NCBI GenBank assembly: GCA_019359445.1
Contig: JAHHHJ010000015.1
Location: 88,921 to 152,920, forward strand
DNA: 64,000 nucleotides
Source of the DNA: Kastovskya adunca ATA6-11-RM4
GTDB lineage: Bacteria > Cyanobacteriota > Cyanobacteriia > Cyanobacteriales > Coleofasciculaceae
Reading direction: 5' to 3'
In this document: positions 44,952 through 54,054 of the stretch, in pieces
How the letters are laid out: every line of letters begins with the position of its first letter
Numbering within the stretch: the first letter of the stretch is position 1
Program-made: the position numbers and the translations under genes
The notes under the pieces: model-generated
What the model was told of the DNA's origin: nothing
The model's database searches: none
The model's input: only the letters and a program-made list of their open reading frames with translations

Positions 44952-45422
44952 TTAAATGAGGTGAAATTCTTTTAAGGCAGGGAGAAAATTTTTGTTTTCG
45001 TGGCTAGGGCGGCTGAGTTTAAGTAAGACAAATCGCTGTAGGGGGGTTAGAGTTGTCCATTGCTCAAGAGTGACAGTCATGTCAGTGACGCTGGCTTGCT
45101 CTTGGAGAGTTTCCGGTACGGCGGTGACATTCATCCAAGGGGGATGGGCTTCAACGGGCAAATCTTTTGCTAGTTCACCTGTGTGTTTCAAGACGAGATG
45201 ATTAAGATAGTCCCGGTAGGCTTTAACTTCCTGTTGGGTTCTATAGGGCATGGTAACGAGTTGCGTGCGTTCTTCCTGACTAAATTGATGCCAGTGGGAC
45301 AGTTTTAGTTTGATGCCACAAGTGTCAAGTTTGTAGCGGACTTGCATGGGGATGCAGCGCAGGGAATCGACAAAATCGGCTTCAAACTGAAAAAATTCTA
45401 AGGGAGAATCAGTTGGTGTCAT
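44952..45422 (-). CDS. narM: Nitrate-reductase-associated protein (Nitr_red_assoc family)
   Basis: This 156-residue protein contains FFQFEADFVDSLRCIPMQVRYKLD, CGIKLKLSHWHQF and a C-terminal WTTLTPLQRFVLLKLSR. I recognise it as the cyanobacterial family PF09655, also called NarM, which is required for active ferredoxin-nitrate reductase, probably by supporting cofactor insertion. No narB, nrtABCD or nirA gene lies nearby, so the link rests only on family membership. It is single and on the minus strand, following the DevC-type permease gene by 49 bases. Confidence 0.85.
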   Translation of the reverse strand: MTPTDSPLEFFQFEADFVDSLRCIPMQVRYKLDTCGIKLKLSHWHQFSQEERTQLVTMPYRTQQEVKAYRDYLNHLVLKHTGELAKDLPVEAHPPWMNVTAVPETLQEQASVTDMTVTLEQWTTLTPLQRFVLLKLSRPSHENKNFLPALKEFHLI

Positions 45423-45471
45423 TGAGTGTTGCTTGCAAACTCTTCGACTTATCTTATGGCATCTAACTTAA

Positions 45472-46719
45472 CTATGCCTTAAATACCATTGCCGGGTCGA
45501 GACGGGTGACTTTCTGGATGGCAAAGATAGCAGAACCAATGCACATTGCAACTGTCAGTCCAAAAACAGCGATCGCTGAACCAGGAGTAATCAAAATCAG
45601 AATACCTTGAGTGGTATAAGTCCAAGTTACTACGCCATAACATAGCACCATGCCAGGAAGGTAGCCGAGAACTGCCATCCAAAGCGCCTGTTCGATAATC
45701 ACGCCGTAAAGCTCCCAATCCGACGCGCCCATTGCCTTGAGGGTACCAAACTCTTTGAGATGGTCAGATACGGACGCATAGAGAATTTGAGCAACAATAA
45801 TTACCCCAACAATAATCCCCACTACAGAACCTAGTCCCAAAATGTAGCCAATTCCTGTACGTTGCTGCCAATACCTCTGAGTCTTTTCAATGAGTTCAGC
45901 ACGGGTATAGGCACGAGTGTTGGGCAAAGCGGCTTCTAGCTGCTGCTTGAGGGCTTGTAAATCCTGATTTGGCTGGGCGCGAATCAAAACGAAACTGATT
46001 ACGTCAGAAGCGGCTAGCTTATTGGGAACTGGAAGCGTTTCGGTTGGAGACGAATCCGGGAAGTAGGTGTTGGTGCAGATCAGATTTTGAGAACCTGATG
46101 GTAATTCGCAGGATAATTTGGAACTCTGACCGGAGTTTATGTAGGCATTGGCATTTTCTAAAGACGTGAACATGTAGGAATTAGAAATAATAGAGCGATT
46201 TCTTTGCGTGAAGCCAACAACCCCTGCTGGTAAGGAATTCACCTCAACAACATCGCCTACCCGATCAACTTTCAAAGAATCCTGATTCGTGGTGTCTACG
46301 ATAACGCTGTATGGCTCTTTAAGCGCCTGCAAATTGCCTTGAACAAGATTTTTGGGTGTAAATAATTGCCCCTCCGGGTTAAACCCAATCACCCGGACAC
46401 GGGTAATTTCCTGGCTAGGGCTACGCCACAGTCCACCATTGAAAATAAAAGCTTCAGCTCGCTCAACACCTTTAACCTTTCGCGATTGAATCACATGAGA
46501 TAGAGGAATTGGTAGGGTGAGTTCCAGTTGTACCAGGCTCTCTGAAGCCACCCAAATATCGGCGTTAGAGTTGTCAACTAGCTGAGCTGTTGAACGGGTG
46601 AACCCATTGAAGATCCCTGTTTGAATAGTGACCAAACTAACGGCAAACATAATACCTGCCTGAGCAACAAGGAAGCGAGGAAGGTCTTCAAGCAGGTTTT
46701 TCCGAGCAATTGAAACCAT
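45472..46719 (-). CDS. devC: DevC-type ABC transporter permease (FtsX/MacB superfamily)
   Basis: This 415-residue protein has the layout of DevC. A first helix near residue 20-40 (QAGIMFAVSLVTIQTGIFNGF) precedes a large periplasmic domain (about 45-285) with VDNSNADIWVASESLVQLEL and IGFNPEGQLFTPKNLV. Three C-terminal helices with GTLKAMGASDWELYGVIIEQAL complete it. DevC works with DevB and DevA in exporters for heterocyst glycolipids or other envelope lipids. Neither a devA ATPase nor a devB adaptor gene is adjacent, so this copy is an orphan that must pair with subunits encoded elsewhere. Presence of DevC-like genes does not prove heterocyst formation. Confidence 0.88.
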   Translation of the reverse strand: MVSIARKNLLEDLPRFLVAQAGIMFAVSLVTIQTGIFNGFTRSTAQLVDNSNADIWVASESLVQLELTLPIPLSHVIQSRKVKGVERAEAFIFNGGLWRSPSQEITRVRVIGFNPEGQLFTPKNLVQGNLQALKEPYSVIVDTTNQDSLKVDRVGDVVEVNSLPAGVVGFTQRNRSIISNSYMFTSLENANAYINSGQSSKLSCELPSGSQNLICTNTYFPDSSPTETLPVPNKLAASDVISFVLIRAQPNQDLQALKQQLEAALPNTRAYTRAELIEKTQRYWQQRTGIGYILGLGSVVGIIVGVIIVAQILYASVSDHLKEFGTLKAMGASDWELYGVIIEQALWMAVLGYLPGMVLCYGVVTWTYTTQGILILITPGSAIAVFGLTVAMCIGSAIFAIQKVTRLDPAMVFKA

Positions 46720-46883
46720 AGTAAGGGCGTATAAACGTTAGGGTTGCAGTACAAAATAGGGCGAGAGTAGATAAAAGTATGGCGAGACTTGCCAAGGTAA
46801 TTGAGAGGCGATCGCTCTTTTAGTCAAGCTGGCTCAGAAGACTGAGTCAGAAAACGAGTCATCGCCCGAGGATTAAAACTCCA

Positions 46884-47417
46884 TCACTCCTCGTGAAACC
46901 AGGCGGTTAAAGCGACAGCTAAGGCATCGGCGGCGTCGTCTGGCTTGGGAATGCTTTCTAAACTCAACTCTCGGGCTACGGCTTCTTGCACTTCACGTTT
47001 ATCCGCGTTGCCGTATCCTGTAAGTGCTTGTTTAACTTGTGCAGGCGTAAACTCAACAAAGGGAACGCTGTGTTGAGCCAAGACCAGCATTAGTACTCCC
47101 CGTGCTTGAGCAACGTTGATTGTGCTGCTCATGCGATAGAAAAACAGCTTTTCAATCGCCACTAGATCCGGACGCATCTGCTGCATTAGGGTATGTAAAT
47201 CTTCATAAATTGTTTGGAGGCGATCGCCTATTTCTGTGCGAGCCGGAGTTTGAATCACGCCGAAATCCAGCAACTGCACTGACTCCGATTGCTGCTCTGG
47301 TGTGATTGGGGCAGAATTCCCGGAGGTGACAGCAAGCGTTTTTGCCTTTTGGCAGATAATTGTCCCAAATCCCAAGATAGCTAACCCTGGGTCAAGTCCT
47401 AAAATGCGTTGTTCCAT
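46884..47417 (-). CDS. ruvC: Crossover junction endodeoxyribonuclease RuvC
   Basis: RuvC resolves Holliday junctions with RuvAB. The four acidic active-site residues sit in [23 protein letters not shown] and the C-terminal [15 protein letters not shown]. The length of 177 residues is near normal. An insert of about 20 residues after CQKAK ([20 protein letters not shown]) lengthens the loop between the first two strands, a feature seen in cyanobacterial RuvC. The start follows a conventional arrangement, and the gene appears to be monocistronic. Confidence 0.95.
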   Translation of the reverse strand: MEQRILGLDPGLAILGFGTIICQKAKTLAVTSGNSAPITPEQQSESVQLLDFGVIQTPARTEIGDRLQTIYEDLHTLMQQMRPDLVAIEKLFFYRMSSTINVAQARGVLMLVLAQHSVPFVEFTPAQVKQALTGYGNADKREVQEAVARELSLESIPKPDDAADALAVALTAWFHEE

Positions 47418-47720
47418 TAACCTTGCTGCTTTAAGATACCCGTTTAGTCTGATACTCTGTTGGCGGCGCTTAGTCTAATTGCCGACTGCGTCAATGTATT
47501 TGTCAATTCCCAGCCCAACTAACCAAATTACTGATGTTTTAGCGATCGCCCCTTAATTTCATGGCTTAAATTCATCCTGATGAACATTAGCAGCAGTTGG
47601 CAAGTAATATGACACCGTTAGCAACAGATCACGCTGAAATATAGTCGTTAGCTTGAGCCGTTCTGCAAAGGAGCGCTCTTTGTCTACCCAATCTTCCGTG
47701 TTTCCCGACCTAAATCAGTA
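47418..47720. other. Divergent intergenic region ruvC / yvcK
   Basis: These 303 bases contain one HIP1 site and should hold both promoters. I see no RNA gene or repeat. Confidence 0.4.
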
Positions 47721-49130
47721 ATGACCTCAATCAGTTTCTTCAAAAAAGCCCTGCGCACCCTGCGCCATGAGTCGCAAAGTCGAACGCCGCAACGAGTCAA
47801 TCGCTGGTTTAAATGGTTAGCACCGGGATTGTTTGTCAAGCGTTGGTTGCTTTTGAGCGCGGGTGGTGTTCTGCTCACCAGTCTGGGAGTGGCGATTTGG
47901 GTAAAGCTCACTCCGGTGTTTTACTTAATCGAATTTATGGTGGATATCCTAGAGCTGATTACCACCATTATCCCCAGTTACGTCTCTGGCCCCGTGGCAA
48001 TTATTTTTGGTATTGTCTTGATTTTCTGGGGACAAACCCGAACCCTAGGGTCAATTACTGAAGTACTCAAGCCAGGAAAAGACGCAGAACTGATTGATGT
48101 GCTGATGGCGCATCGGAAACTGTATCGAGGGCCAAAAATCGTTGTGGTGGGGGGCGGTACAGGTCTTTCAACCTTACTGAGAGGGCTGAAGGTATACAGC
48201 GCTAATATCACAGCCATTGTCACGGTGGCGGATGATGGGGGTTCTAGTGGACGGTTGCGCCGGGAAATTGGCGTCTTGCCACCAGGGGATATCCGCAACT
48301 GTTTGGCAGCATTAGCCGACCAGGAAAAGCTGATGACGGAACTATTTCAGTACCGTTTCCGGGCAGGAGATGGGCTGGTGGGTCATAGCTTTGGTAACTT
48401 GTTCCTGACGGCGATGAGTGAAATCACGGGGGATTTAGAACGGGCGATCGCGGCAAGTTCTGAAGTGTTGGCGGTGCGAGGACGAGTATTACCTGCAACG
48501 TTGAGCGATGTTTGTCTCTGGGCAGAATTAACGGATGGACGACAAATTCAAGGCGAGTCTAACATTACCGCCGCTCTGGGAAAAATCAAAAAAATTGGTT
48601 GCATTCCCGAAAACCCTCCCGCCTTACCCGCCGCGCTCAAGGCAATTAAAGAAGCTGACTACATTATTATTGGGCCTGGTAGTCTGTATACCAGCATTAT
48701 TCCCAATCTCCTAGTCCCAGAAATTGCCAAGGCGATCGCCGCGAGGGCCGTACCCCGCATCTACGTATGCAATATCATGACTCAGGTAGGGGAAACTCAG
48801 GGCTATACTGTCTCAGACCACATCCGTGCTATTGATGAGGCATGTGGACAAAAGCTATTTAACGCCGTACTCGTCCATCGGCGATCGCCATCGGCTCTGG
48901 CTTTAATTAAATACGCCCAAGAAAACTCCCACCCGGTTTTCCTCGATCGAGACGAAGTTGCAGCCCTAGGGCGGCGCGTCGTTCTGACCAATGTCATGGA
49001 TGAGGATGAGCAAACTAATCTGGTGCGGCACAATCCCGAACGGTTAGCACGGGTGCTATTGCGCTGGTATAGTCGTGCCGAGACCGAGAAATTGGAGTTG
49101 AATCACCGATTATTAAAATTGCCTAGCTGA
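47721..49130 (+). CDS. yvcK: YvcK/CofD-like gluconeogenesis factor with N-terminal membrane helices
   Basis: This 469-residue protein has two N-terminal membrane helices (about 35-60 and 75-105) followed by a CofD-like Rossmann domain. The motifs are [39 protein letters not shown] and [13 protein letters not shown], together with [16 protein letters not shown]. YvcK of Bacillus binds UDP-GlcNAc and is needed for gluconeogenic growth and cell shape; the cyanobacterial role is not established. It is followed after 44 bases by tsaE on the same strand, suggesting co-transcription. Confidence 0.92.
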   Translation: MTSISFFKKALRTLRHESQSRTPQRVNRWFKWLAPGLFVKRWLLLSAGGVLLTSLGVAIWVKLTPVFYLIEFMVDILELITTIIPSYVSGPVAIIFGIVLIFWGQTRTLGSITEVLKPGKDAELIDVLMAHRKLYRGPKIVVVGGGTGLSTLLRGLKVYSANITAIVTVADDGGSSGRLRREIGVLPPGDIRNCLAALADQEKLMTELFQYRFRAGDGLVGHSFGNLFLTAMSEITGDLERAIAASSEVLAVRGRVLPATLSDVCLWAELTDGRQIQGESNITAALGKIKKIGCIPENPPALPAALKAIKEADYIIIGPGSLYTSIIPNLLVPEIAKAIAARAVPRIYVCNIMTQVGETQGYTVSDHIRAIDEACGQKLFNAVLVHRRSPSALALIKYAQENSHPVFLDRDEVAALGRRVVLTNVMDEDEQTNLVRHNPERLARVLLRWYSRAETEKLELNHRLLKLPS

Positions 49131-49174
49131 GGGAGTAATCGGGAGTCAGGGAGGGTACTTACCCCACAAGAGAG

Positions 49175-49651
49175 ATGGTAGAAGAGTCGTTGACAGTTGC
49201 ACTACATGATGCCGCCGCCACCCATAAACTGGGTGTGGTGCTAGGACAATCTCTGGCTGCTGGTAGCGTAATTTTACTAGCAGGGGATTTAGGGGCGGGT
49301 AAGACAACCCTGGTTCAAGGTATTGGAGAAGGGCTAGGGATTACTGAGGCGATCGCTAGTCCCACCTTTACCCTAATTAACGAATATACCGAAGGACAGC
49401 TACCCCTCTATCACCTGGATTTGTACCGCTTACAACCTCCAGATGTTTCCGCTTTGTATTTAGAACAGTACTGGGATGGGATTGAAGTAGAACCAGGAAT
49501 TATGGCAATAGAGTGGGCAGAACGGATGCCAGACTTACCAGAAACTTATCTCAGCATCCAACTGCATTACTCCGCTGATGGCGGACGACAGGCGCAATTA
49601 ACCGCCGTTGGGGAATTTGAACTCAGTGCCCTATCCCTGTATAAAGACTAG
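49175..49651 (+). CDS. tsaE: tRNA threonylcarbamoyladenosine biosynthesis ATPase TsaE
   Basis: TsaE is the ATPase that assists TsaB and TsaD in making the t6A base at position 37 of ANN-decoding tRNAs. The protein of 158 residues has the P-loop LAGDLGAGKTTLVQGIGEGLG, then ASPTFTLINEY and LYHLDLYRL, and MAIEWAERMPD near the end. All are characteristic. It lies downstream of yvcK on the same strand. Its stop codon directly abuts the remnant of a dihydroorotase gene on the opposite strand. Confidence 0.96.
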   Translation: MVEESLTVALHDAAATHKLGVVLGQSLAAGSVILLAGDLGAGKTTLVQGIGEGLGITEAIASPTFTLINEYTEGQLPLYHLDLYRLQPPDVSALYLEQYWDGIEVEPGIMAIEWAERMPDLPETYLSIQLHYSADGGRQAQLTAVGEFELSALSLYKD

Positions 49652-50265
49652 AAGGTATGGGGTGCGCGATCGGTGGCAATAAAGTCAATGACACCATCGA
49701 GTAGCGCTTGCCAAAGGACTTCATTAGACCTCTTGCAAAAATGTACCAGACCCCTCCCCAACCCTCCCCTTAGTAAGGGGAGGGGGCAAGATTTCAAGTC
49801 TCCCCCCTTACTAAGGGGGGATTAAGGGGGGTCTATTCGACTTATGCAAGAGGTCTATTGTCGTGAGGCGATCGCCAAGGCGGATTCATTTGCGCCAACG
49901 TCCCAATCTTTTCGTAAGCACTAGTATTCAATAACATCATCAAGTGCCGCTTGAGTGGTAGTCAGGGGGCGAGTGTTGGGCATTTCCAAAAACGAAGTCA
50001 CGCCACCCTTAGCACAGGCACAACTAGCCGTGAATAAGTCTTCCTTATGTTCTAGCCCTGGCTCTCGGAAGTGAACTTGTGGGTCAATTACCCCTGGCAA
50101 CAAAGTTAAACCCTAAGCGTCTATTTCCTTAGTGTTGCTAATGTCAGGCCGTGTAGCTGCCACTTGGATAATTTCACGTCCTGCGGTCTGCACATCTCCT
50201 ACAAAAATTCACCCGTCGGTAAGAGAATGCGAATTGCGGATTAACAGGCAAGGTTGGGAGGACAT
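49652..50265 (-). pseudogene. Dihydroorotase (amidohydrolase) pseudogene with deletion and inserted MITE
   Basis: Read on the minus strand from an ATG at 50265, the sequence gives MSSQPCLLIRN, a TGA, IFVGDVQTAGREII, a TAG, then [19 protein letters not shown] and [17 protein letters not shown], and then a stop. After a frame change, [20 protein letters not shown] is followed by the 131-base element. The reading resumes as NEVLWQALLDGVIDFIATDR and APHT. These are the N-terminal and C-terminal metal-site blocks of a dihydroorotase. The middle third (about 150 residues) and the end are missing, and the catalytic IATDH is altered to IATDR. The gene is dead. Confidence 0.85.
49726..49856. mobile_element. 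131-bp MITE-like element with 12-bp terminal inverted repeats
   Basis: The element begins AGACCTCTTGCA and ends with the exact reverse complement. It is flanked by the trinucleotide ATT on both sides (or, read differently, by TA). The interior holds two C-rich/G-rich inverted repeats around TTAGTAAGGGG and TTACTAAGGGG. It has no ORF. It interrupts the dihydroorotase pseudogene between the codons for DN and EVLW, which pins down the insertion exactly. It is non-autonomous, so a matching transposase should exist elsewhere in the genome. Confidence 0.85.
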
Positions 50266-50345
50266 AATTAAGATAGATACTAAACTTCAACGCTGCTGTC
50301 TATGTATATTTAAGTTTGTACAGTTAAATGTAGACATGATTTTGT

Positions 50346-50359
50346 TTCCGTTAACGGAA
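50346..50359. promoter_or_regulatory. 14-bp perfect palindrome upstream of lepB
   Basis: TTCCGTTAACGGAA is a perfect palindrome centred 69 bases upstream of the lepB start codon, in an AT-rich stretch of 155 bases between the pseudogene and lepB. It could be a repressor operator. No regulator gene is adjacent. Confidence 0.4.
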
Positions 50360-50420
50360 TCGCTTCATTACTGACATCGCCCTTCTCGCAATATCCTGAC
50401 TCTACGGTGATTGAACGCCT

Positions 50421-51038
50421 ATGACTCGCGTGCAGAAACAAGATCCTGAGAAACAGCCCCTCCAATCGGTTGAAAATCCTTGGGTAGAACTACTCAAAAC
50501 CTTAACCTTGAGTGGCATTCTCGCCTTTGGTATTCGCAGCTTTGTTGCCGAAGCGCGTTACATTCCCTCAGGGTCGATGTTACCAACACTACAGATCAAT
50601 GACCGCCTGATTATCGAAAAGGTGAGCTACAACTTTCGGAGTCCAGAGCGGGGTGACATTGTTGTATTTTCACCCACGGATACTCTCAAGCAGCAAAATT
50701 TTAAAGATGCTTTTATCAAACGGGTGATTGGTCTACCGGGAGAAAAGGTAGAGGTAAAAGGGGGACGGGTGTATGTCAACGATCAACCTCTGCGAGAGAA
50801 CTATATTGAGGAGCGACCTGAGTACAACTATGGGCCTGTGACAGTAACGGCAGACCAATATCTGGTACTAGGAGACAATCGCAATAACAGTTACGACTCT
50901 CACTACTGGGGTTTTGTCCCCCGCGATAGAATTATTGGTCGGGCGGCTGTGCGCTTTTGGCCTCTCAATCGGGTTGGTGACATCGATCCTCAGCCAGTGT
51001 ATCAAGTAGAGCAATCGGCACTAATGCAGATCCGGTAG
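50421..51038 (+). CDS. lepB: Signal peptidase I
   Basis: This membrane protease removes signal peptides from exported proteins. A single N-terminal helix (about residues 25-42) precedes [12 protein letters not shown] with the nucleophile serine. The catalytic lysine is in [15 protein letters not shown], and the conserved box [18 protein letters not shown] follows. The 205-residue length is normal for cyanobacterial LepB, which usually occurs as two paralogues. The gene is convergent with the dihydroorotase-like gene, ending 23 bases from it. Confidence 0.96.
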   Translation: MTRVQKQDPEKQPLQSVENPWVELLKTLTLSGILAFGIRSFVAEARYIPSGSMLPTLQINDRLIIEKVSYNFRSPERGDIVVFSPTDTLKQQNFKDAFIKRVIGLPGEKVEVKGGRVYVNDQPLRENYIEERPEYNYGPVTVTADQYLVLGDNRNNSYDSHYWGFVPRDRIIGRAAVRFWPLNRVGDIDPQPVYQVEQSALMQIR

Positions 51039-51061
51039 TTAGGTAAACGGTTCCTTTGATA

Positions 51062-52363
51062 TTACCGTTCACACCAAGTTTTCAAGACGCGCCCTGTCAA
51101 TTGTTTTCCTAGCCAAGGGGTGTTGACAGAGAGAGAATTGAGGCTTTGTCGGTCTACTCTCCAGGTGGCTTGGGGGTCGAAGAGTGTTAATTCCGCAGGT
51201 TCACCAGGAGCGATCGCTCCCGGTTTAGTCTGCAAACACTGGGCAGGGTTAGTACTTAAGCATCGCCATAATGTCACCGCAGACCATTTGCCTGGGGTGA
51301 CTAAGTTCTCCCACAGCAACGGTAAGGCTAACTCTAAGCCAATGACGCCGGGGGGTGCTTCGGCAAAGGCAACCGTTTTTTCTTCGTAGGTGTAGGGAGT
51401 GTGGTCGATAGCGATCGCCTCAATGACTCCCGACTTTACTGCCTCCAGTAGTGCCTGCTGGTCTCTGGGAGTGCCCAGAGGGGGCTCTAGGCGTAAGTTG
51501 GGTTCATAACTCCCTACAGCTTCTGTATTGAGCAGCAGGTGCATCCAGGTCGTGCTTGCCGTTATCGGTAAGCCCCGCGCCTTGGCATCTTGAAGTAATT
51601 CCACACCGCGACGGGTGGAAACACGCATGATGTGTACGGGAGTGGCGATCGCTTCTACCACTTCCAGCAGGGCAGCTAAAGCCGCCGATTCAGCAATGGC
51701 GGGATTTCCTGGTAGCCCAAAGCGGAGCGATGCAGAACCTTCTCGCATCACCCCATTGCCCTGTAGCTGCTGGCTGCAAGCCCACAAAGCGACAGGCTGA
51801 TTGAGAGGACGCAAATACTCCAACACCCGACGCAGCATCCCTAAATTGGACAAAGGACGCCCATCAGCAAAGCCAACGACTCCGGCGGCGGCTAACTCCG
51901 CCAGTTCCGTCATCTGTTGTCCAGCAATATCCTGGGTGATGGCACCCCAGAAATGAAAGAGCAGAGGTGCAGCGGGGCGGGGGGGTAGGGAGGCTGTTTT
52001 TCCATTTATCCCCAGCAACTTCTGACGTAGCATCGCCAATCCCCCTGGATTATCGATGGGCGGCATTGTATCCGGGAGCAGGGCGAGGCGTGTAAAACCG
52101 CCTGCTGCTGCTGATGAGGTGAGAGAATCCAAAGTTTCTCGTTCTTCAAAGCCGGGTTCTCCAGAGTGACTGTAGAGGTCTACCAATCCTGGGCCCAAAA
52201 TTAGCCCCTGGCAATCCCGCACCGTCGTCTCAGCCGGAACATCAGCCATCTCTGTCTCAACCGCTTTGATTACACCATCAGCGATCAGAACATCAGCAAG
52301 GCGATCGCTGTCAGAAACAGGATCTAGTACCCGAACTTGTCGCAGCAATTCGCTGTTAGTCAT
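51062..52363 (-). CDS. pyrC: Dihydroorotase homologue with lost metal ligands (PyrC'/PyrX-like)
   Basis: This 433-residue amidohydrolase-fold protein is a full-length dihydroorotase homologue. It has ILGPGLVDLYSHSGEPG, GGFTRLALLPDT, VHIMRVSTRRGVELL and AIAIDHTPYTYEEK, and ends with the usual small beta-domain. Key positions are changed. The HxH pair reads Y64-S-H66, the following substrate-binding Arg is Gly68, the histidine of HVST is Arg247, and the DHAPHT histidine is Tyr324. Asp320 and His321 remain. Such a protein is unlikely to hydrolyse dihydroorotate and resembles the inactive PyrC' partners of aspartate transcarbamoylase. It is 45 bases downstream of the histidine-phosphatase gene on the same strand. 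The symbol follows family convention only. Confidence 0.85.
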   Translation of the reverse strand: MTNSELLRQVRVLDPVSDSDRLADVLIADGVIKAVETEMADVPAETTVRDCQGLILGPGLVDLYSHSGEPGFEERETLDSLTSSAAAGGFTRLALLPDTMPPIDNPGGLAMLRQKLLGINGKTASLPPRPAAPLLFHFWGAITQDIAGQQMTELAELAAAGVVGFADGRPLSNLGMLRRVLEYLRPLNQPVALWACSQQLQGNGVMREGSASLRFGLPGNPAIAESAALAALLEVVEAIATPVHIMRVSTRRGVELLQDAKARGLPITASTTWMHLLLNTEAVGSYEPNLRLEPPLGTPRDQQALLEAVKSGVIEAIAIDHTPYTYEEKTVAFAEAPPGVIGLELALPLLWENLVTPGKWSAVTLWRCLSTNPAQCLQTKPGAIAPGEPAELTLFDPQATWRVDRQSLNSLSVNTPWLGKQLTGRVLKTWCER

Positions 52364-52408
52364 TTGTCATTAGTCATGCTGATTAGTTTTTCTCTCCTCG
52401 CCCAATTT

Positions 52409-53785
52409 CTACAACGCCCCAGCCGCCGTTTTATCGAGGACACTTCCCGATAGATGGGTGGTGATGTTCATCGCTTGGAGTACGGGTATCCCTTCTCGTC
52501 CTTGGGGATAGTCAATCACGGTGACTGCGCCGTTACCTTGTTTGATTGCCCAGATATCAGCCGGGGTGAGTCCTAGTAAGTAGCAGAGAATGACTTTGTT
52601 GATCGCATCGTGAGCCACGACTAAACCTGTGGGGAATTGAGATTGAGTCGCCTTTTCTGCGGCATTTGTGAGGATGTCATGCCAAGCGGCGATCGCTCTA
52701 TCCCAAACTTGCTGCAAATTTTCCCCTTCTGGCATCTGCACAGTTTCGGGAGCCACTTGCCACTGATGGAGTAAGTCTGGGTACACGTCTCTAATTTCTG
52801 ACTCCAGTTTTCCTTCCCACAGTCCGTGACTAATTTCACTTAATTCAGCGTGCAGTTGCAGCGAGACACCCGGATGAGACTGCAAAATAATTTCCGCCGT
52901 CTCTTTGGGACGCTGCATCGGGCTACTCACGGCAAAATCAATCGTGACATCTTTGAGGAATTCTGCCACTTTCGCCCCTTGCTTACGACCATTGTCATTG
53001 AGAGGGACATCAATTTGTCCTTGGAAGCGAGAGGCGCGGTTCCAATCGGTTTCGCCATGGCGTACCAACAGCAAACGGAATCCAGGGGCTGTTGTTTTTT
53101 GATGGCTTTCCACGCGCGGTGCGGGCAAAGAGACTCCTAAGTGGGCTGTTTGATTTAGGGACTCTAACTGCACCTGTTCGCCCCATCCTCCAAAGAAGTT
53201 GAGGACATTGATACCACAGTTAGATTGCTGAATCGAGTGGTAACGGGCGGGAGAGATTCCCAAAGCAGTGCTGATGATGGCACGGTTGATGCCGTTATGG
53301 GCAACGATGAGAATCGTTTGTCCCTGATGGCGGGAGAGAATATCTTGCCAGAACTGCTTGGCTTGTTCATATAGTGCCAGCACAGGGAAATGGTCTTTTG
53401 AAGAGCCATCAGCCGAGGGAATAACCATCCGAAATTCATCCGGGTGTTCTTTCCAGCAGCGATAGTCATCAGCAAATTTCTGCTGCACCTCCTGCTTTTG
53501 GAGCTTTTCCCAAAGTGGCAAATCCACTTCCATCAGTTGATCTGCCACTTGGAGCTTGGGGGGAGAGGCTAAACAAGATAGGATGATTTCTGCTGTCTGA
53601 AGCGCTCGTTGCAGAGGACTGCTGTAGAAGGCATCAAAGGTGAGGCTACTCAATGCAGCACCGACTTGGCGGGCATCAGCCTGACCTTTTTCTGTTATGA
53701 CCGACTCATCGCAGCGGCCTTGAATTCTCCGCTCGGTGTTGTAGCTGCTTTGTCCATGACGCACGATAATGACGCGAGTAGCCAA
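52409..53785 (-). CDS. Two-domain histidine phosphatase (phosphoglycerate-mutase superfamily)
   Basis: This 458-residue protein contains two complete histidine-phosphatase domains in tandem. The first starts VIIVRHGQSSYNTERRIQG with its second histidine motif in ILIVAHNGINRAIIST. The second starts LLLVRHGETDWNRASRFQG and continues to GLVVAHDAINKVILC. Both keep the RHG nucleophile and the later catalytic His, so both may be active. Such double-domain proteins are known in cyanobacteria and are annotated as phosphoglycerate mutases, though substrates such as phosphoserine are equally possible. The gene probably shares a transcript with the dihydroorotase-like gene downstream. Confidence 0.92.
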   Translation of the reverse strand: MATRVIIVRHGQSSYNTERRIQGRCDESVITEKGQADARQVGAALSSLTFDAFYSSPLQRALQTAEIILSCLASPPKLQVADQLMEVDLPLWEKLQKQEVQQKFADDYRCWKEHPDEFRMVIPSADGSSKDHFPVLALYEQAKQFWQDILSRHQGQTILIVAHNGINRAIISTALGISPARYHSIQQSNCGINVLNFFGGWGEQVQLESLNQTAHLGVSLPAPRVESHQKTTAPGFRLLLVRHGETDWNRASRFQGQIDVPLNDNGRKQGAKVAEFLKDVTIDFAVSSPMQRPKETAEIILQSHPGVSLQLHAELSEISHGLWEGKLESEIRDVYPDLLHQWQVAPETVQMPEGENLQQVWDRAIAAWHDILTNAAEKATQSQFPTGLVVAHDAINKVILCYLLGLTPADIWAIKQGNGAVTVIDYPQGREGIPVLQAMNITTHLSGSVLDKTAAGAL

Positions 53786-54054
53786 TCTTCTATTCCTCCC
53801 ATCGTTAGTAAACTAACAGTCTCTTGCACTTTTAAGACAAGTGGCAGCATCGAACACCACAAAAGTCAGGGTTATTGTAACTCGCAAGCGGACATCAACC
53901 GGGTCGTGGTTTGGTTAAATCGTGCTTGTTGGCAATTTACCGATTTTTGTCATGAGGGGGATGAGTAGTAACGGAAGTTGTAAACAGGATTGGAGAGGAA
54001 TACAGCACCTAGGGTGTGATTTTTCTGGCGTTGCAGTCTTTTTAAGGGGATTTC

